From NCBI RefSeq assembly GCF_003575975.1, contig NZ_QQXK01000021.1, forward strand, positions 1-62,720: a DNA stretch of 62,720 nucleotides, written 5' to 3'. Positions 36,973-45,281 of this stretch are shown piece after piece. The notes below the pieces were generated by a model, which ran no database searches, was not told the origin of the DNA, and saw only the letters and a program-made list of their open reading frames with translations. Position numbers and translations under genes: made by a program. The stretch comes from Galactobacter valiniphilus (GTDB lineage Bacteria; Actinomycetota; Actinomycetes; Actinomycetales; Micrococcaceae). The first letter of the stretch is position 1, and every line of letters starts with the position of its first letter.

Positions 36973-38169
36973 GTGACCCAAGACGCCTTGACCTACCTCA
37001 TCATCGCCGCCGTTGTGGTGGTGGTCCTCGCGATCGCCATCCCCCTCTTCGTGAGCTCCTCGCGCAAGCGCTCCAAGACCAGCTACGACGGCCCCCGCGA
37101 CGCCAATGATCCGGCGCCCGCCCCCGGCGCCGCGGCGCAGACGGAGCGCGCCGAGCAGGGCGGCGACGTCGCGGTCCTCGAGGCCGACCCGAGCGGCGTC
37201 GAGGTCGTCGAGACCGTCCCCGCCGAGCCGAGCCTCGAGCGCCCCGAGCCCGTGCAGGGCCGCCTGGCCCGCCTGCGCGCGCGTCTGTCCAAGTCAAACA
37301 ACGTCCTGGGCAAGGGCCTGCTTGCCCTGCTCTCCCGCGAGCGCATCGACGAGGACGTCTGGGACGAGATCGAGGAGACGCTGCTGACGGCCGACCTCGG
37401 CACCGACGCCACCGACGATCTCATGCTGCAGCTGCGCGCCCGCGTCAAGGTGGAGGGTTCCCGCACCCCGGAGCGCGTCCGCGAGATCCTGGGCGAGGAG
37501 CTCCTGGCCCTCGTGGGCCCGGACATGGACCGCAGCCTCGCCACGGACCGCGAGGACGGCAAGCCCTCCGTCATCCTCGTGGTGGGCGTCAACGGCGTCG
37601 GCAAGACGACGACGATCGGCAAGGTCGCCCGCGTGCTCGTGGCCGAGGACAAGGACGTGCTCCTCGGCGCGGCCGACACCTTCCGCGCCGCGGCCGCCGA
37701 GCAGCTGGCCACGTGGGGCTCCCGCGTGGGCGTGCCCACCGTGAAGTCGGACCAGGACGGGGCCGATCCGGCCTCGGTGGCCTTCGACGCCGTCAAGGCC
37801 GGCGTGGATCAGGAGGTCGACGTCGTGCTCGTCGACACCGCCGGCCGCCTGCAGAACAAGACGAACCTCATGGACGAGCTCGGCAAGATCAAGCGCGTCA
37901 TCGAGAAGCAGGCCCCCGTCCGCGAGGCCCTGCTGGTGCTCGACGCCACGACCGGCCAGAACGGCCTGAGCCAGGCCAAGGTCTTCTCCGAGGTCGTCAA
38001 CATCACCGGCATCGTGCTGACCAAGCTGGACGGCACCGCCAAGGGCGGCATCGTGGTGGCCATGCAGCGCCAGCTCGGCGTGCCGGTCAAGCTGATCGGC
38101 CTGGGCGAGGGCCCGGACGACCTGGCGCCGTTCGACCCGCAGGCCTTCGTGGACGCCCTGTTGGACTGA
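36973..38169 (+). CDS. ftsY: Signal recognition particle receptor FtsY
   Basis: FtsY docks ribosome-SRP complexes at the membrane through its GTPase. The 398-residue protein begins with a membrane helix (about residues 7-28), typical of actinobacterial FtsY, followed by an acidic Pro/Glu-rich linker. The NG domain then follows: GVNGVGKTTTIGKVA, DTAGRLQNKTNLMDEL and LTKLDGTAKGG. GTG at 36973 lies close behind TAGAAG, a possible -10. Ffh, its partner GTPase, is encoded 4 kb downstream. Confidence 0.96.
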   Translation: MTQDALTYLIIAAVVVVVLAIAIPLFVSSSRKRSKTSYDGPRDANDPAPAPGAAAQTERAEQGGDVAVLEADPSGVEVVETVPAEPSLERPEPVQGRLARLRARLSKSNNVLGKGLLALLSRERIDEDVWDEIEETLLTADLGTDATDDLMLQLRARVKVEGSRTPERVREILGEELLALVGPDMDRSLATDREDGKPSVILVVGVNGVGKTTTIGKVARVLVAEDKDVLLGAADTFRAAAAEQLATWGSRVGVPTVKSDQDGADPASVAFDAVKAGVDQEVDVVLVDTAGRLQNKTNLMDELGKIKRVIEKQAPVREALLVLDATTGQNGLSQAKVFSEVVNITGIVLTKLDGTAKGGIVVAMQRQLGVPVKLIGLGEGPDDLAPFDPQAFVDALLD

Positions 38170-38216
38170 TCCGCACGGCGCGTCGCCGAGGGCGGCGCGA
38201 GCCACACTGTGCCAAC

Positions 38217-38265
38217 GCCCGACGGCGCGTGGCCCCCTCACGGGACCACGCGCCGTCGGGCTTTT
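38217..38265 (+). terminator. Terminator after ftsY (repeat-based)
   Basis: A perfect 16-bp stem, GCCCGACGGCGCGTGG and its complement, with a 13-base loop is followed by TTTT. The same 16-mer recurs singly at 40251-40266 and, inverted, at 57085-57100. Confidence 0.88.
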
Positions 38266-38330
38266 GCGTGCCTCACGAAACGCGCGCGCAACGCCCGTGT
38301 GACGCCCTTTTCACGCGGAAGGGTGCCTTT

Positions 38331-38368
38331 GCAACAGGGACGAAACAACAGGTGCCGGCCCCGGAAAC
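38331..38368 (+). promoter_or_regulatory. Candidate GlnR binding site before amt
   Basis: GCAAC-n6-GAAAC-n6-TGCCG-n6-GAAAC follows exactly the spacing of the actinobacterial GlnR box (gTnAC-n6-GaAAC repeated). Both GAAAC half-sites are perfect, the first partner is good and the second is weak. It lies 66 bases before the amt ATG. The remaining 264 bases between ftsY and amt hold only this site and the ftsY terminator. Confidence 0.55.
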
Positions 38369-38433
38369 GCTGTGGCGACAAGCTAGTGCGTGGCGGAGCT
38401 TCCCGCCCACTCGCACGAATTCGGAGGCACACA

Positions 38434-39780
38434 ATGGAGATGACCACAGCCCAGGTGTGGCAAATGGTCGCGGCAACGCTGGTGTTGCTCATGACCCCAG
38501 CACTAGCGTTCTTCTACGGCGGCATGACCCGCGCGAAGAGCGTCCTGAACATGATGATGATGAGTTTCATCTCCGTCGGCATCATCGGCGTTGTCTGGGT
38601 CCTGTGGGGCTACTCGGCTGCGTCGGGCGGCAGCAGCGTCGGCGGGCTCTTCGGTAACCCCTTCGAGGCCTTTGGGCTGCAGGGAATGCTCTCGGGCGAG
38701 GACTTCGATGCCGGCGTCCTCATCAACGTCGGTTACCAGGCGACCTTCGCGATCATCACGGTGGCGCTCATCTCCGGCGCCATCGCCGACCGAGCGAAGT
38801 TTGGCGCCTGGGCGCTGTTCGTCCCGGTGTGGGTCTCGCTCGTGTACTGCCCCATCGCTTACTGGGTCTGGGGAGGCGGCCTGCTCAGCTCTGATGGAGC
38901 CATCGGCTCCTGGGCCGGCGCGGCGATCGACTTCGCCGGCGGCACCGTGGTCCACATCAACGCCGGCGTAGCCGGCCTGGTCCTGGCCCTCATCCTGGGC
39001 AAGCGCAAGGGCTTCGGCGTTGACCCCCGTCAGCGCCCCCACAACATCCCCTTCGTCATGCTGGGCGCCGCCCTCCTGTGGTTCGGGTGGTTCGGCTTCA
39101 ACGGCGGCGCCGCAGCGGAGGCCGGCCAGGCGGGCCTGATCTGGATCAACACGCTCGCCGCCCCCGGCGCCGCCATGATCGGCTGGCTGCTCACGGAGCG
39201 CATCCGCGACGGTCACCCGACCTCCTTCGGCGCCGCCTCCGGCATCGTGGCCGGCCTCGTGGCCATCACCCCGGCCTGCGCCAACGTCTCCCCGGTCGGC
39301 GCGATCGGCCTCGGCCTCGTGGCAGGCGTCGCCTCCGCCCTCGCGGTGGGCCTCAAGTACCGCTGGGGCTTCGACGATTCGCTCGACGTGGTGGGCGTGC
39401 ACCTGGTCTCCGGCCTCATCGGAACCCTGGCCCTCGGCTTCATCGCCGTGCCGGATGCAGAGGGTGCGGGCGCTGGCCTGTTCTACGGCGGCGGCCTGGC
39501 CCAGTTCTGGGCGCAGCTCGTGGCGGCCGTCGTGGCGATTGCTTGGACGGCCCTGGCCACCGCGGTGATCGGCCTGATCATCCACAAGACCATGGGCTTC
39601 CGCGTCAGCGACAAGGACGAGGAGACCGGCGTGGACCTCACGGAGCACGCCGAGACGGCCTACGAGTTCGCGGGCCTCGGCACGGGAAGCCGCCTCGTGC
39701 CTCATCCGGCCACCTCTTCCCACCTGCGCCAGTCCCCGGTGCCGACTACTTCGACCCCCACCCCCGGACAGGAGAACTGA
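38434..39780 (+). CDS. amt: Ammonium transporter Amt
   Basis: The 448-residue Amt/Rh channel moves ammonium into the cell. About eleven membrane helices are visible. DFAGGTVVHINAGVAGL carries the signature with one pore histidine, and GVHLVSG near residue 310 carries the second. The last 45 residues are polar. ATG at 38434 has CGGAGG 7 bases upstream. glnK follows after 3 bases, the usual amt-glnK pair in which GlnK blocks the channel at high nitrogen. Confidence 0.96.
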   Translation: MEMTTAQVWQMVAATLVLLMTPALAFFYGGMTRAKSVLNMMMMSFISVGIIGVVWVLWGYSAASGGSSVGGLFGNPFEAFGLQGMLSGEDFDAGVLINVGYQATFAIITVALISGAIADRAKFGAWALFVPVWVSLVYCPIAYWVWGGGLLSSDGAIGSWAGAAIDFAGGTVVHINAGVAGLVLALILGKRKGFGVDPRQRPHNIPFVMLGAALLWFGWFGFNGGAAAEAGQAGLIWINTLAAPGAAMIGWLLTERIRDGHPTSFGAASGIVAGLVAITPACANVSPVGAIGLGLVAGVASALAVGLKYRWGFDDSLDVVGVHLVSGLIGTLALGFIAVPDAEGAGAGLFYGGGLAQFWAQLVAAVVAIAWTALATAVIGLIIHKTMGFRVSDKDEETGVDLTEHAETAYEFAGLGTGSRLVPHPATSSHLRQSPVPTTSTPTPGQEN

Positions 39781-39783
39781 GCC

Positions 39784-40122
39784 ATGTACCTGATCACGGC
39801 GATCATTCGACCCGAGCGACTCGATGCGGCCCGCGAGGCCCTGCAGGCCGCGGGCGTGGCGGGGCTGACCGTCTCCGAGGCGGCGGGCTTCGGCCGGCAG
39901 CGGGGACACGTGCAGGTCTACCGCGGCGCCGAGTACGCCGTGGACCTGCTGCCCAAGGTGCGCCTGGAGGTCCTCGCCGAGGACACCACGGCCCCGGGGC
40001 TCGTGGATGTGCTCGTCGCCGCGGCCAATACTGGCCACGCCGGAGACGGCAAGGTGTGGTTGCACCGCCTGGACGATGTGGTCCGGGTCAGCACGGGGGA
40101 GCGGGGCCCCGGGGCGGTCTAG
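39784..40122 (+). CDS. glnK: Nitrogen regulatory protein P-II
   Basis: This 112-residue PII signalling protein senses ATP/ADP and 2-oxoglutarate. It docks on Amt. The T-loop GRQRGHVQVYRGAEY keeps Tyr51, the site adenylylated in actinobacteria. The B-loop region NTGHAGDGKVW is intact. It is cotranscribed with amt. No glnD follows, unlike in Streptomyces and Corynebacterium, where amtB-glnK-glnD form one operon. Confidence 0.96.
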   Translation: MYLITAIIRPERLDAAREALQAAGVAGLTVSEAAGFGRQRGHVQVYRGAEYAVDLLPKVRLEVLAEDTTAPGLVDVLVAAANTGHAGDGKVWLHRLDDVVRVSTGERGPGAV

Positions 40123-40180
40123 CGTGATGGGCTAGCACCGCGGATGCAACAGCAGTACCCCGGTCGGCGGATGCCGACAA

Positions 40181-40224
40181 ACACAGGAACGGGCCGGCTT
40201 GCGGGAGCCGGCCCGTTCTTGTGT
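40181..40224. terminator. Bidirectional terminator glnK/zwf
   Basis: A long GC-rich stem (ACACAGGAACGGGCCGGCT with AGCCGGCCCGTTCTTGTGT, one mismatch) with a 6-base loop lies between the convergent glnK and zwf. Confidence 0.85.
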
Positions 40225-40288
40225 GCCTGGCGGCGGGTGCCCGCCGGCCTGCCCGACGGCGCGTGGTGACCTGGGCGGGGCGCCTCAC

Positions 40289-41788
40289 CTAGGCGCGGGG
40301 CAGGCCCGTGCCGTCATCGGCCGTGGCCACGGGCCAGCTGGCCGGGCCCTCGGTGCCTGCCGCGTACTCATCCAGCGGCACCTCGTCCCTGGCCCAGGCC
40401 TCGAGCACGGGATCGACGATGCGCCAGCACTCCTCGGCCGCGTCGCCACGCACGCTCAGGGTCAGGTCCCCCTCGAGGACGGAGGAGATGACCTCGCCGT
40501 AGGGGAGCACGCGGGAGGAGGAGAGCGCCGTGGAGAGGGCCACGCGATCCAGCTGGAAGGGGTTGCCCGGACCGTTGACGTCGATCTCCAGCTTGAGCGT
40601 CTCCGGACCCAGTCCGATGCGCAGGCGCGTGGGGGAGTCGATCCCGGAGAAGCCCTCGGGGAGGTAGGGGACGGGCTTGAAGGTCACGACGATCTCCTTG
40701 CGGACCTCGCCCACGGCCTTACCCGAGCGGATCGTCACGGGAACGCCGGCCCAGCGGGAGTTCTTCAGGCGCAGGCGGATCTGCGCCATGGTCTCGGTCT
40801 TGCGGGCCGGGTCAACGCCGGGCTCGGCCGCGTAGTCGGGGATGTCCCGTGCGCCGATCTCGCCCGCCGTGTAGCGCGCCCGCCACGTGGCCTCCTGGAA
40901 GGAACCGTCGATCTCCAGCGCGCGCAGCACCTCGCCCACCCTGTCGCGCAGGTCCCGTTCGGTCAGGGTGGAGGGCTGGTCCATCAGCAGGAAGGCGGCG
41001 ATCTGCAGCAGATGCGACTGGATCATGTCCCGCAGTGCGCCGGCCGTGTCGTAGTACCCGGCGCGGCCCTCGAGGGCGAGGTCCTCGTTATAGACGATGT
41101 CCACGCACTCGACGTTGTCGGCGTTCAGGAGGGGCTCGATGAAGCGGTTGGCGAAGCGCAGGCCGGCGATGTTCAGAACCGTCGACTTCGCGAGGAAGTG
41201 ATCCACGCGGAAGATCGAGGACTCCGGCACCAAGCGGGTCAGCGCGGCGTTCAGGTGCGCCGCGCTCGCCGCGTCGTGACCGAAGGGCTTCTCCAACACC
41301 AAGACCGTGCCCTCGGCGAGCTGCCCGGGGGCGAGGGCCTCGAGGCCCTTCTGCGTCACGGCCGGCGGGAGGGCAAAGAACAAGGCGGTGTGGCCCGGGT
41401 CGAGCGCGCTGAGCGAGGCGAGCGTGGCCGGATCGGTCGCGTCGCCCGTGATGAGGCGGGCCCCGTCGATGGTGGCGCGCAGGGCCGCGGCCCCGGCTTC
41501 GCGGGCGCCCTCGATCCTCGCCCCGAGCGTCTCGGCCAGCCGCGCCCTGAAGGCCTCCTCCGTGTGCTCCGGAGCGGCAAAGCCTACGAGGGCCAGCGGC
41601 TCCGTGTTCCCGTCGGCCAAGAGCGAGGCGATCCCGGGGAGCAGGAGGCGCTTGCTGAGATCGCCGGCCACGCCGAGGATCACGAGCGTGCGCACCTGCC
41701 GGCCGGGCACGGCCGCGGCGACGGGAGCTGCCTGGGCGCTCGAGGCGGCCGTGGAGGGGGACGGGACAGGGGCATCGATGGAAGTCAC
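40289..41788 (-). CDS. zwf: Glucose-6-phosphate dehydrogenase (divergent)
   Basis: It oxidises glucose 6-phosphate to the lactone, yielding NADPH. The 499-residue protein has the nucleotide loop LGVAGDLSKRLLLPGI near residues 40-55 and the substrate motif RVDHFLAKSTVLN, where E. coli-type enzymes have RIDHYLGKE. The catalytic His and Lys are kept but the Gly is replaced by Ala. The first 35 residues are Ala/Pro-rich and probably disordered. GTG at 41788 is preferred over GTG at 41836. It is not next to tal or opcA, so it may be a second, specialised paralogue. Confidence 0.85.
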   Translation of the reverse strand: MTSIDAPVPSPSTAASSAQAAPVAAAVPGRQVRTLVILGVAGDLSKRLLLPGIASLLADGNTEPLALVGFAAPEHTEEAFRARLAETLGARIEGAREAGAAALRATIDGARLITGDATDPATLASLSALDPGHTALFFALPPAVTQKGLEALAPGQLAEGTVLVLEKPFGHDAASAAHLNAALTRLVPESSIFRVDHFLAKSTVLNIAGLRFANRFIEPLLNADNVECVDIVYNEDLALEGRAGYYDTAGALRDMIQSHLLQIAAFLLMDQPSTLTERDLRDRVGEVLRALEIDGSFQEATWRARYTAGEIGARDIPDYAAEPGVDPARKTETMAQIRLRLKNSRWAGVPVTIRSGKAVGEVRKEIVVTFKPVPYLPEGFSGIDSPTRLRIGLGPETLKLEIDVNGPGNPFQLDRVALSTALSSSRVLPYGEVISSVLEGDLTLSVRGDAAEECWRIVDPVLEAWARDEVPLDEYAAGTEGPASWPVATADDGTGLPRA

Positions 41789-41934
41789 GGCCCCACTCTC
41801 GCGCTCGCCGCGCGCGCGGTGCAAGAGACAGGGCACGTGCGCTTGGGAACACTTCTTGCCGGGCCGGACACTGCCGCCGCCAGGCGCCCGCCCGGGGTGC
41901 GCCGCCGGGGCGGCACCGGCGCTGTATTCTGGAT

Positions 41935-41940
41935 GGTCGG
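41935..41940 (+). promoter_or_regulatory. Possible -10 of ffh
   Basis: TATTCT lies 94 bases before ffh in the 245-base divergent spacer between zwf and ffh. The rest of the spacer is GC-rich with no other recognised signal. Confidence 0.4.
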
Positions 41941-42033
41941 GACCGTGACCGGCCCCGCGAGCTTGTCAAAGCGCCGTCGTGCCCTGGAGTCCTCCGGGCC
42001 CCGGCCCCGCCCACCGAAGGAAGCACCCCCACC

Positions 42034-43587
42034 GTGTTCAACTCACTCTCGGATCGCCTCTCCGCCACGTTCAAGAATCTGCGCGGCAAGGGACGCCTCT
42101 CCGAGGCCGACGTCGACGGGACCGTGCGCGAGATTCGTCGCGCCCTGCTCGACGCCGACGTGGCGGTCCCGGTGGCGCGCGACTTCGCTGCCGCCGTCAA
42201 GGAGCGCGCGCTCGGCGCCGAGGTGTCCGAGGCCCTCAACCCGGCGCAGCAGGTCGTCAAGATCGTCAACGAGGAGCTCGTCTCCATCCTCGGCGGCCAG
42301 ACCCGTCGCCTGCAGTTCGCCAAGGTCGGCCCCACCGTCATCATGCTGGCGGGCCTGCAGGGTGCCGGTAAGACCACCCTGGCCGGCAAGCTGGCCAAGT
42401 GGCTCGCCTCCGAGGGCCACACCCCGCTGCTCGTCGCCGCCGACCTCCAGCGCCCCAATGCCGTGACCCAGCTCAAGGTGGTTGGCGAGCGCGCTGGTGT
42501 GCCGGTCTACGCGCCGCACCCGGGCGTCCAGAGTGACTTCGAAGAGGTCACTGGCAACCCCGTTGTCGTGGCCCGCAACGGCGTCTCCGAGGCGCGGCAG
42601 AAGCAGCACGATGTCGTCATCGTCGATACCGCCGGCCGCCTGGGCGTCGACGAGGCGCTCATGCAGCAGGCCCGCGACATCCGCGACGCCATCCGCCCGC
42701 AGGAGATCCTGTTCGTCATCGACGCGATGATCGGCCAGGACGCCGTGAACACGGCCAACGCCTTCAACGAGGGCGTTGACTTCACGGGCGTGGTGCTTTC
42801 CAAGCTCGACGGCGACGCCCGCGGCGGCGCCGCGCTGTCCGTCGCCTCCGTGACGGGCAAGCCGATCATGTTCGCCTCCACGGGCGAGAACGTGAACGAC
42901 TTCGAGGTCTTCCACCCGGACCGCATGGCCGGCCGCATCCTCGACATGGGCGACGTGCTCACCCTGATCGAGCAGGCCGAGAAGACCTGGGACAAGGCCG
43001 AGGCCGAGCGCATGGCGAAGAAGTTCGCCGACCAGGAGGACTTCACGCTCGAAGACTTCCTGGCCCAGATGCAGCAGATCAAGAAGATGGGCAGCCTCAA
43101 GAAGATGCTGACCATGATGCCTGGCGCGAACATCTCCAAGCAGCAGCTGGAGCAGTTCGACGACAAGCAGGCCGATCGCATCGAGGCGATCGTCCGCTCC
43201 ATGACGCCGCACGAGCGCGTGGCCCCCAAGATCATCAACGGCTCGCGCCGCGCCCGCATCGCCCGCGGTTCCGGCGTCTCCGTGTCCGAGGTGAACCAGC
43301 TCCTGGAGCGCTTCACCGAGGCCCAGAAGATGATGAAGAAGCTCGCGGCCGGCGGCGGCATCCCGGGCATTCCGGGCGGTGCGGCGCGCGGCAAGAAGAA
43401 CGCCAAGGGCGGCAACAACAAGAAGAAGCAGAAGTTCGGCAACCCGGCCAAGGCCGCGCAGGCAGCGCTCGAGGCCGATCAGAAGTCCAAGGCGGCCGCC
43501 GGGGCGGCGTTCGGCGCCGCCAAGAGCGCCGACCTGAAGCCCGAGGACCTGAACCTGCCCAAGGGCTTCGAGAAGTTCCTGCGCTGA
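42034..43587 (+). CDS. ffh: Signal recognition particle protein Ffh
   Basis: Ffh binds signal peptides and 4.5S RNA and delivers ribosomes to FtsY. The 517-residue protein has the N domain, the G domain (GLQGAGKTTLAGKLA, DTAGRLGVDEALMQQ, SKLDGDARGGAAL) and a Met-rich M domain (MQQIKKMGSLKKMLTMMPG, SRRARIARGSGVSV). The C-terminal tail is Lys/Gly/Ala-rich. GTG at 42034 matches the family start (MFNSLSDRL). Confidence 0.97.
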   Translation: MFNSLSDRLSATFKNLRGKGRLSEADVDGTVREIRRALLDADVAVPVARDFAAAVKERALGAEVSEALNPAQQVVKIVNEELVSILGGQTRRLQFAKVGPTVIMLAGLQGAGKTTLAGKLAKWLASEGHTPLLVAADLQRPNAVTQLKVVGERAGVPVYAPHPGVQSDFEEVTGNPVVVARNGVSEARQKQHDVVIVDTAGRLGVDEALMQQARDIRDAIRPQEILFVIDAMIGQDAVNTANAFNEGVDFTGVVLSKLDGDARGGAALSVASVTGKPIMFASTGENVNDFEVFHPDRMAGRILDMGDVLTLIEQAEKTWDKAEAERMAKKFADQEDFTLEDFLAQMQQIKKMGSLKKMLTMMPGANISKQQLEQFDDKQADRIEAIVRSMTPHERVAPKIINGSRRARIARGSGVSVSEVNQLLERFTEAQKMMKKLAAGGGIPGIPGGAARGKKNAKGGNNKKKQKFGNPAKAAQAALEADQKSKAAAGAAFGAAKSADLKPEDLNLPKGFEKFLR

Positions 43588-43628
43588 GTCCGAGGGCGGC
43601 GAGCGTCCTCATCCCAGCACCCCCTTTT

Positions 43629-43660
43629 GCGTGGCCCGATCCCTGGTGATCGGGCCACGC
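43629..43660 (+). terminator. Hairpin after ffh
   Basis: A 13-bp stem, GCGTGGCCCGATC and its complement with a 6-base loop, starts 41 bases after ffh. No T-tract follows, so termination may be partial. Confidence 0.6.
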
Positions 43661-43690
43661 CCGCACCCCCACCGTTGTACCTGGAGCGCC

Positions 43691-45172
43691 ATGAGCCTGG
43701 ACCTGAACACCCTGAACGGCCCCGAGGAGTTCTTCGAGCACCTCGAGTGGTGGCGCCTGCAGCTCTTCTTCCCGCAGCAGGGGCAGGCCGGCTGGCGCCA
43801 ATCGGCCGAAGCGGTGGAGCAGGTGCTTGCCTCGCGCAGCGTCGTGGCAGCCGTGCAGTCCGGCTACGCCGTCCCGCTGGGGCTGCGGGTCACGGTGCTG
43901 GTCGCGGTGCACGAGGACCGCGTGGTGCTCTTCGACGCGGACGGCAACATCACCGCAGCGCTGGAGCCGGAGCACCTGGGGCAGGCGCTGGCCCTGCACG
44001 CCGGGGCCTGGGTCATGGAGCTGGATGAGGAGCCGGCGTTGCTGGCCGGCGACGCGGAGACGCTGCAGGCCGCCCTCAACGCGTTGGAGGAGGGCGGACC
44101 CGATCCCTTCGCCCCGGCCCAGCGGGCCTGCGTTCACTACGGCGAGCCGGAGATCGCCGTGTGGTCCGTTGCGCTCAAGGGCTCCAAGACCAACGGCACC
44201 CTGCACCGCGACACGGCCCTGCTGCACGGCGAGCCCGGCCCGGAGACGGCCGTCGTGGCGGGCGCGCTCACCGGTTCCCCCGCGCTCATCCTGCGCGATT
44301 TCGGGTCCTGGTGGGGGCTGTCGTACTACTCGCGTGCGGCCATGGCGGCCAAGGTCAAGGGCGGTGAGGAGCGCGAGCCCACGCTCGCGCTGGCCCTGGG
44401 GCTGGGGGCCACACTGCTCCCGCCGGCGCCGGCCCGCGAGCCCGGCGAAACCCCGGCGGCGAGCACCCCGGCCCAGCGGCTCGCCGCAGCTCTCGGGGCC
44501 GCCCACATGCTGGCGGATCCGGCCGACGCCGACGCGCTCGAGGGTGCCATGTCCGCCGTGCGTGCGGAGCAGGCCGTCGCCTCCCTGGCTCGGTGCGTGC
44601 CGGCGGCCGGGACGCTCGTGGTCGGCGGGCCCGTGGCCAGGGCGCCGTGGCTCGGCGAGGCGGCCGACGCCGTCGAGATGCTGGGGTTCGACCCCGCCTG
44701 GGTGCGGGTCCTCGCCGGCACCGAGCGCGAGCCGGAGGGCGGCACGGAGATCGTGCCCCGCGGCGTGCTGGGCGCGGCCGGAGCGGCGTTCAAGGCGGAG
44801 TTCTCGGCGCAGCCCACGGTGGCCGTGGGGGAGGCACGCCCACCGGGCGAGCTGCCGGAGGGTGCGCCCGCCCAGGTGCCCGCGGCAGAGTCGGCAACGA
44901 CGGCCCCGCCGGCGCAGCGCGGCCCGGCCGGCGGCCTCGGCTGGACGCGCTCCTTTGCACCGACCGTCCGCTACACGATCGGCATCATCGAGCTCGGGCT
45001 CGCCGCCGTCTTCCTCTTCCTCGCACCCCTGCCCCTCAGCTGGCTCAACCCGGTGCTGGCGGCACTGTTCACGCTCGATGGCGCGTGGCAGGTCTGGGAC
45101 ACGATCCGGCTCGAGGAGCGGTCCAAGCGGGCGGGCGAGCCGCCTCAGCGCGACGGTTCCGACGCCGAATGA
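43691..45172 (+). CDS. Unknown protein with C-terminal membrane anchor A
   Basis: I do not recognise this 493-residue protein. It begins with an acidic/aromatic region (FFEHLEWWRLQLFFPQQ), has a large Ala/Gly/Glu-rich soluble part and a Pro/Ala-rich linker near residues 395-435. It ends with two hydrophobic segments (YTIGIIELGLAAVFLFLA and WLNPVLAALFTLDGAW), so it should be tail-anchored. ATG at 43691 follows GGAGCGCC. The next gene has the same layout, and both contain a DPAW phrase after a helix, which suggests distant kinship. Position between ffh and rpsP may link it to membrane or secretion physiology, but no function can be assigned. Confidence 0.7.
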   Translation: MSLDLNTLNGPEEFFEHLEWWRLQLFFPQQGQAGWRQSAEAVEQVLASRSVVAAVQSGYAVPLGLRVTVLVAVHEDRVVLFDADGNITAALEPEHLGQALALHAGAWVMELDEEPALLAGDAETLQAALNALEEGGPDPFAPAQRACVHYGEPEIAVWSVALKGSKTNGTLHRDTALLHGEPGPETAVVAGALTGSPALILRDFGSWWGLSYYSRAAMAAKVKGGEEREPTLALALGLGATLLPPAPAREPGETPAASTPAQRLAAALGAAHMLADPADADALEGAMSAVRAEQAVASLARCVPAAGTLVVGGPVARAPWLGEAADAVEMLGFDPAWVRVLAGTEREPEGGTEIVPRGVLGAAGAAFKAEFSAQPTVAVGEARPPGELPEGAPAQVPAAESATTAPPAQRGPAGGLGWTRSFAPTVRYTIGIIELGLAAVFLFLAPLPLSWLNPVLAALFTLDGAWQVWDTIRLEERSKRAGEPPQRDGSDAE

Positions 45173-45281
45173 GGCCCGGCCGCGGCCCGGCGTGGCATGA
45201 TCGGATCTGGAACAGGGGACCGATCGGCGCCCACCCCTGCTTGGTAGCAAACGTCAGCGGTGCCGGGACTGCGGAGCAAAG

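Noticed and set aside
38209-38433. N-terminal extension of amt
   Set aside because: The extension would translate through the terminator and the GlnR-like site. ATG 38434 has a strong ribosome site and the family N-terminus.
40199-42466. Long plus-strand frame (755 codons) opposite zwf
   Set aside because: It runs through the terminator, the zwf gene and into ffh in the wrong frame, with no recognisable domain.
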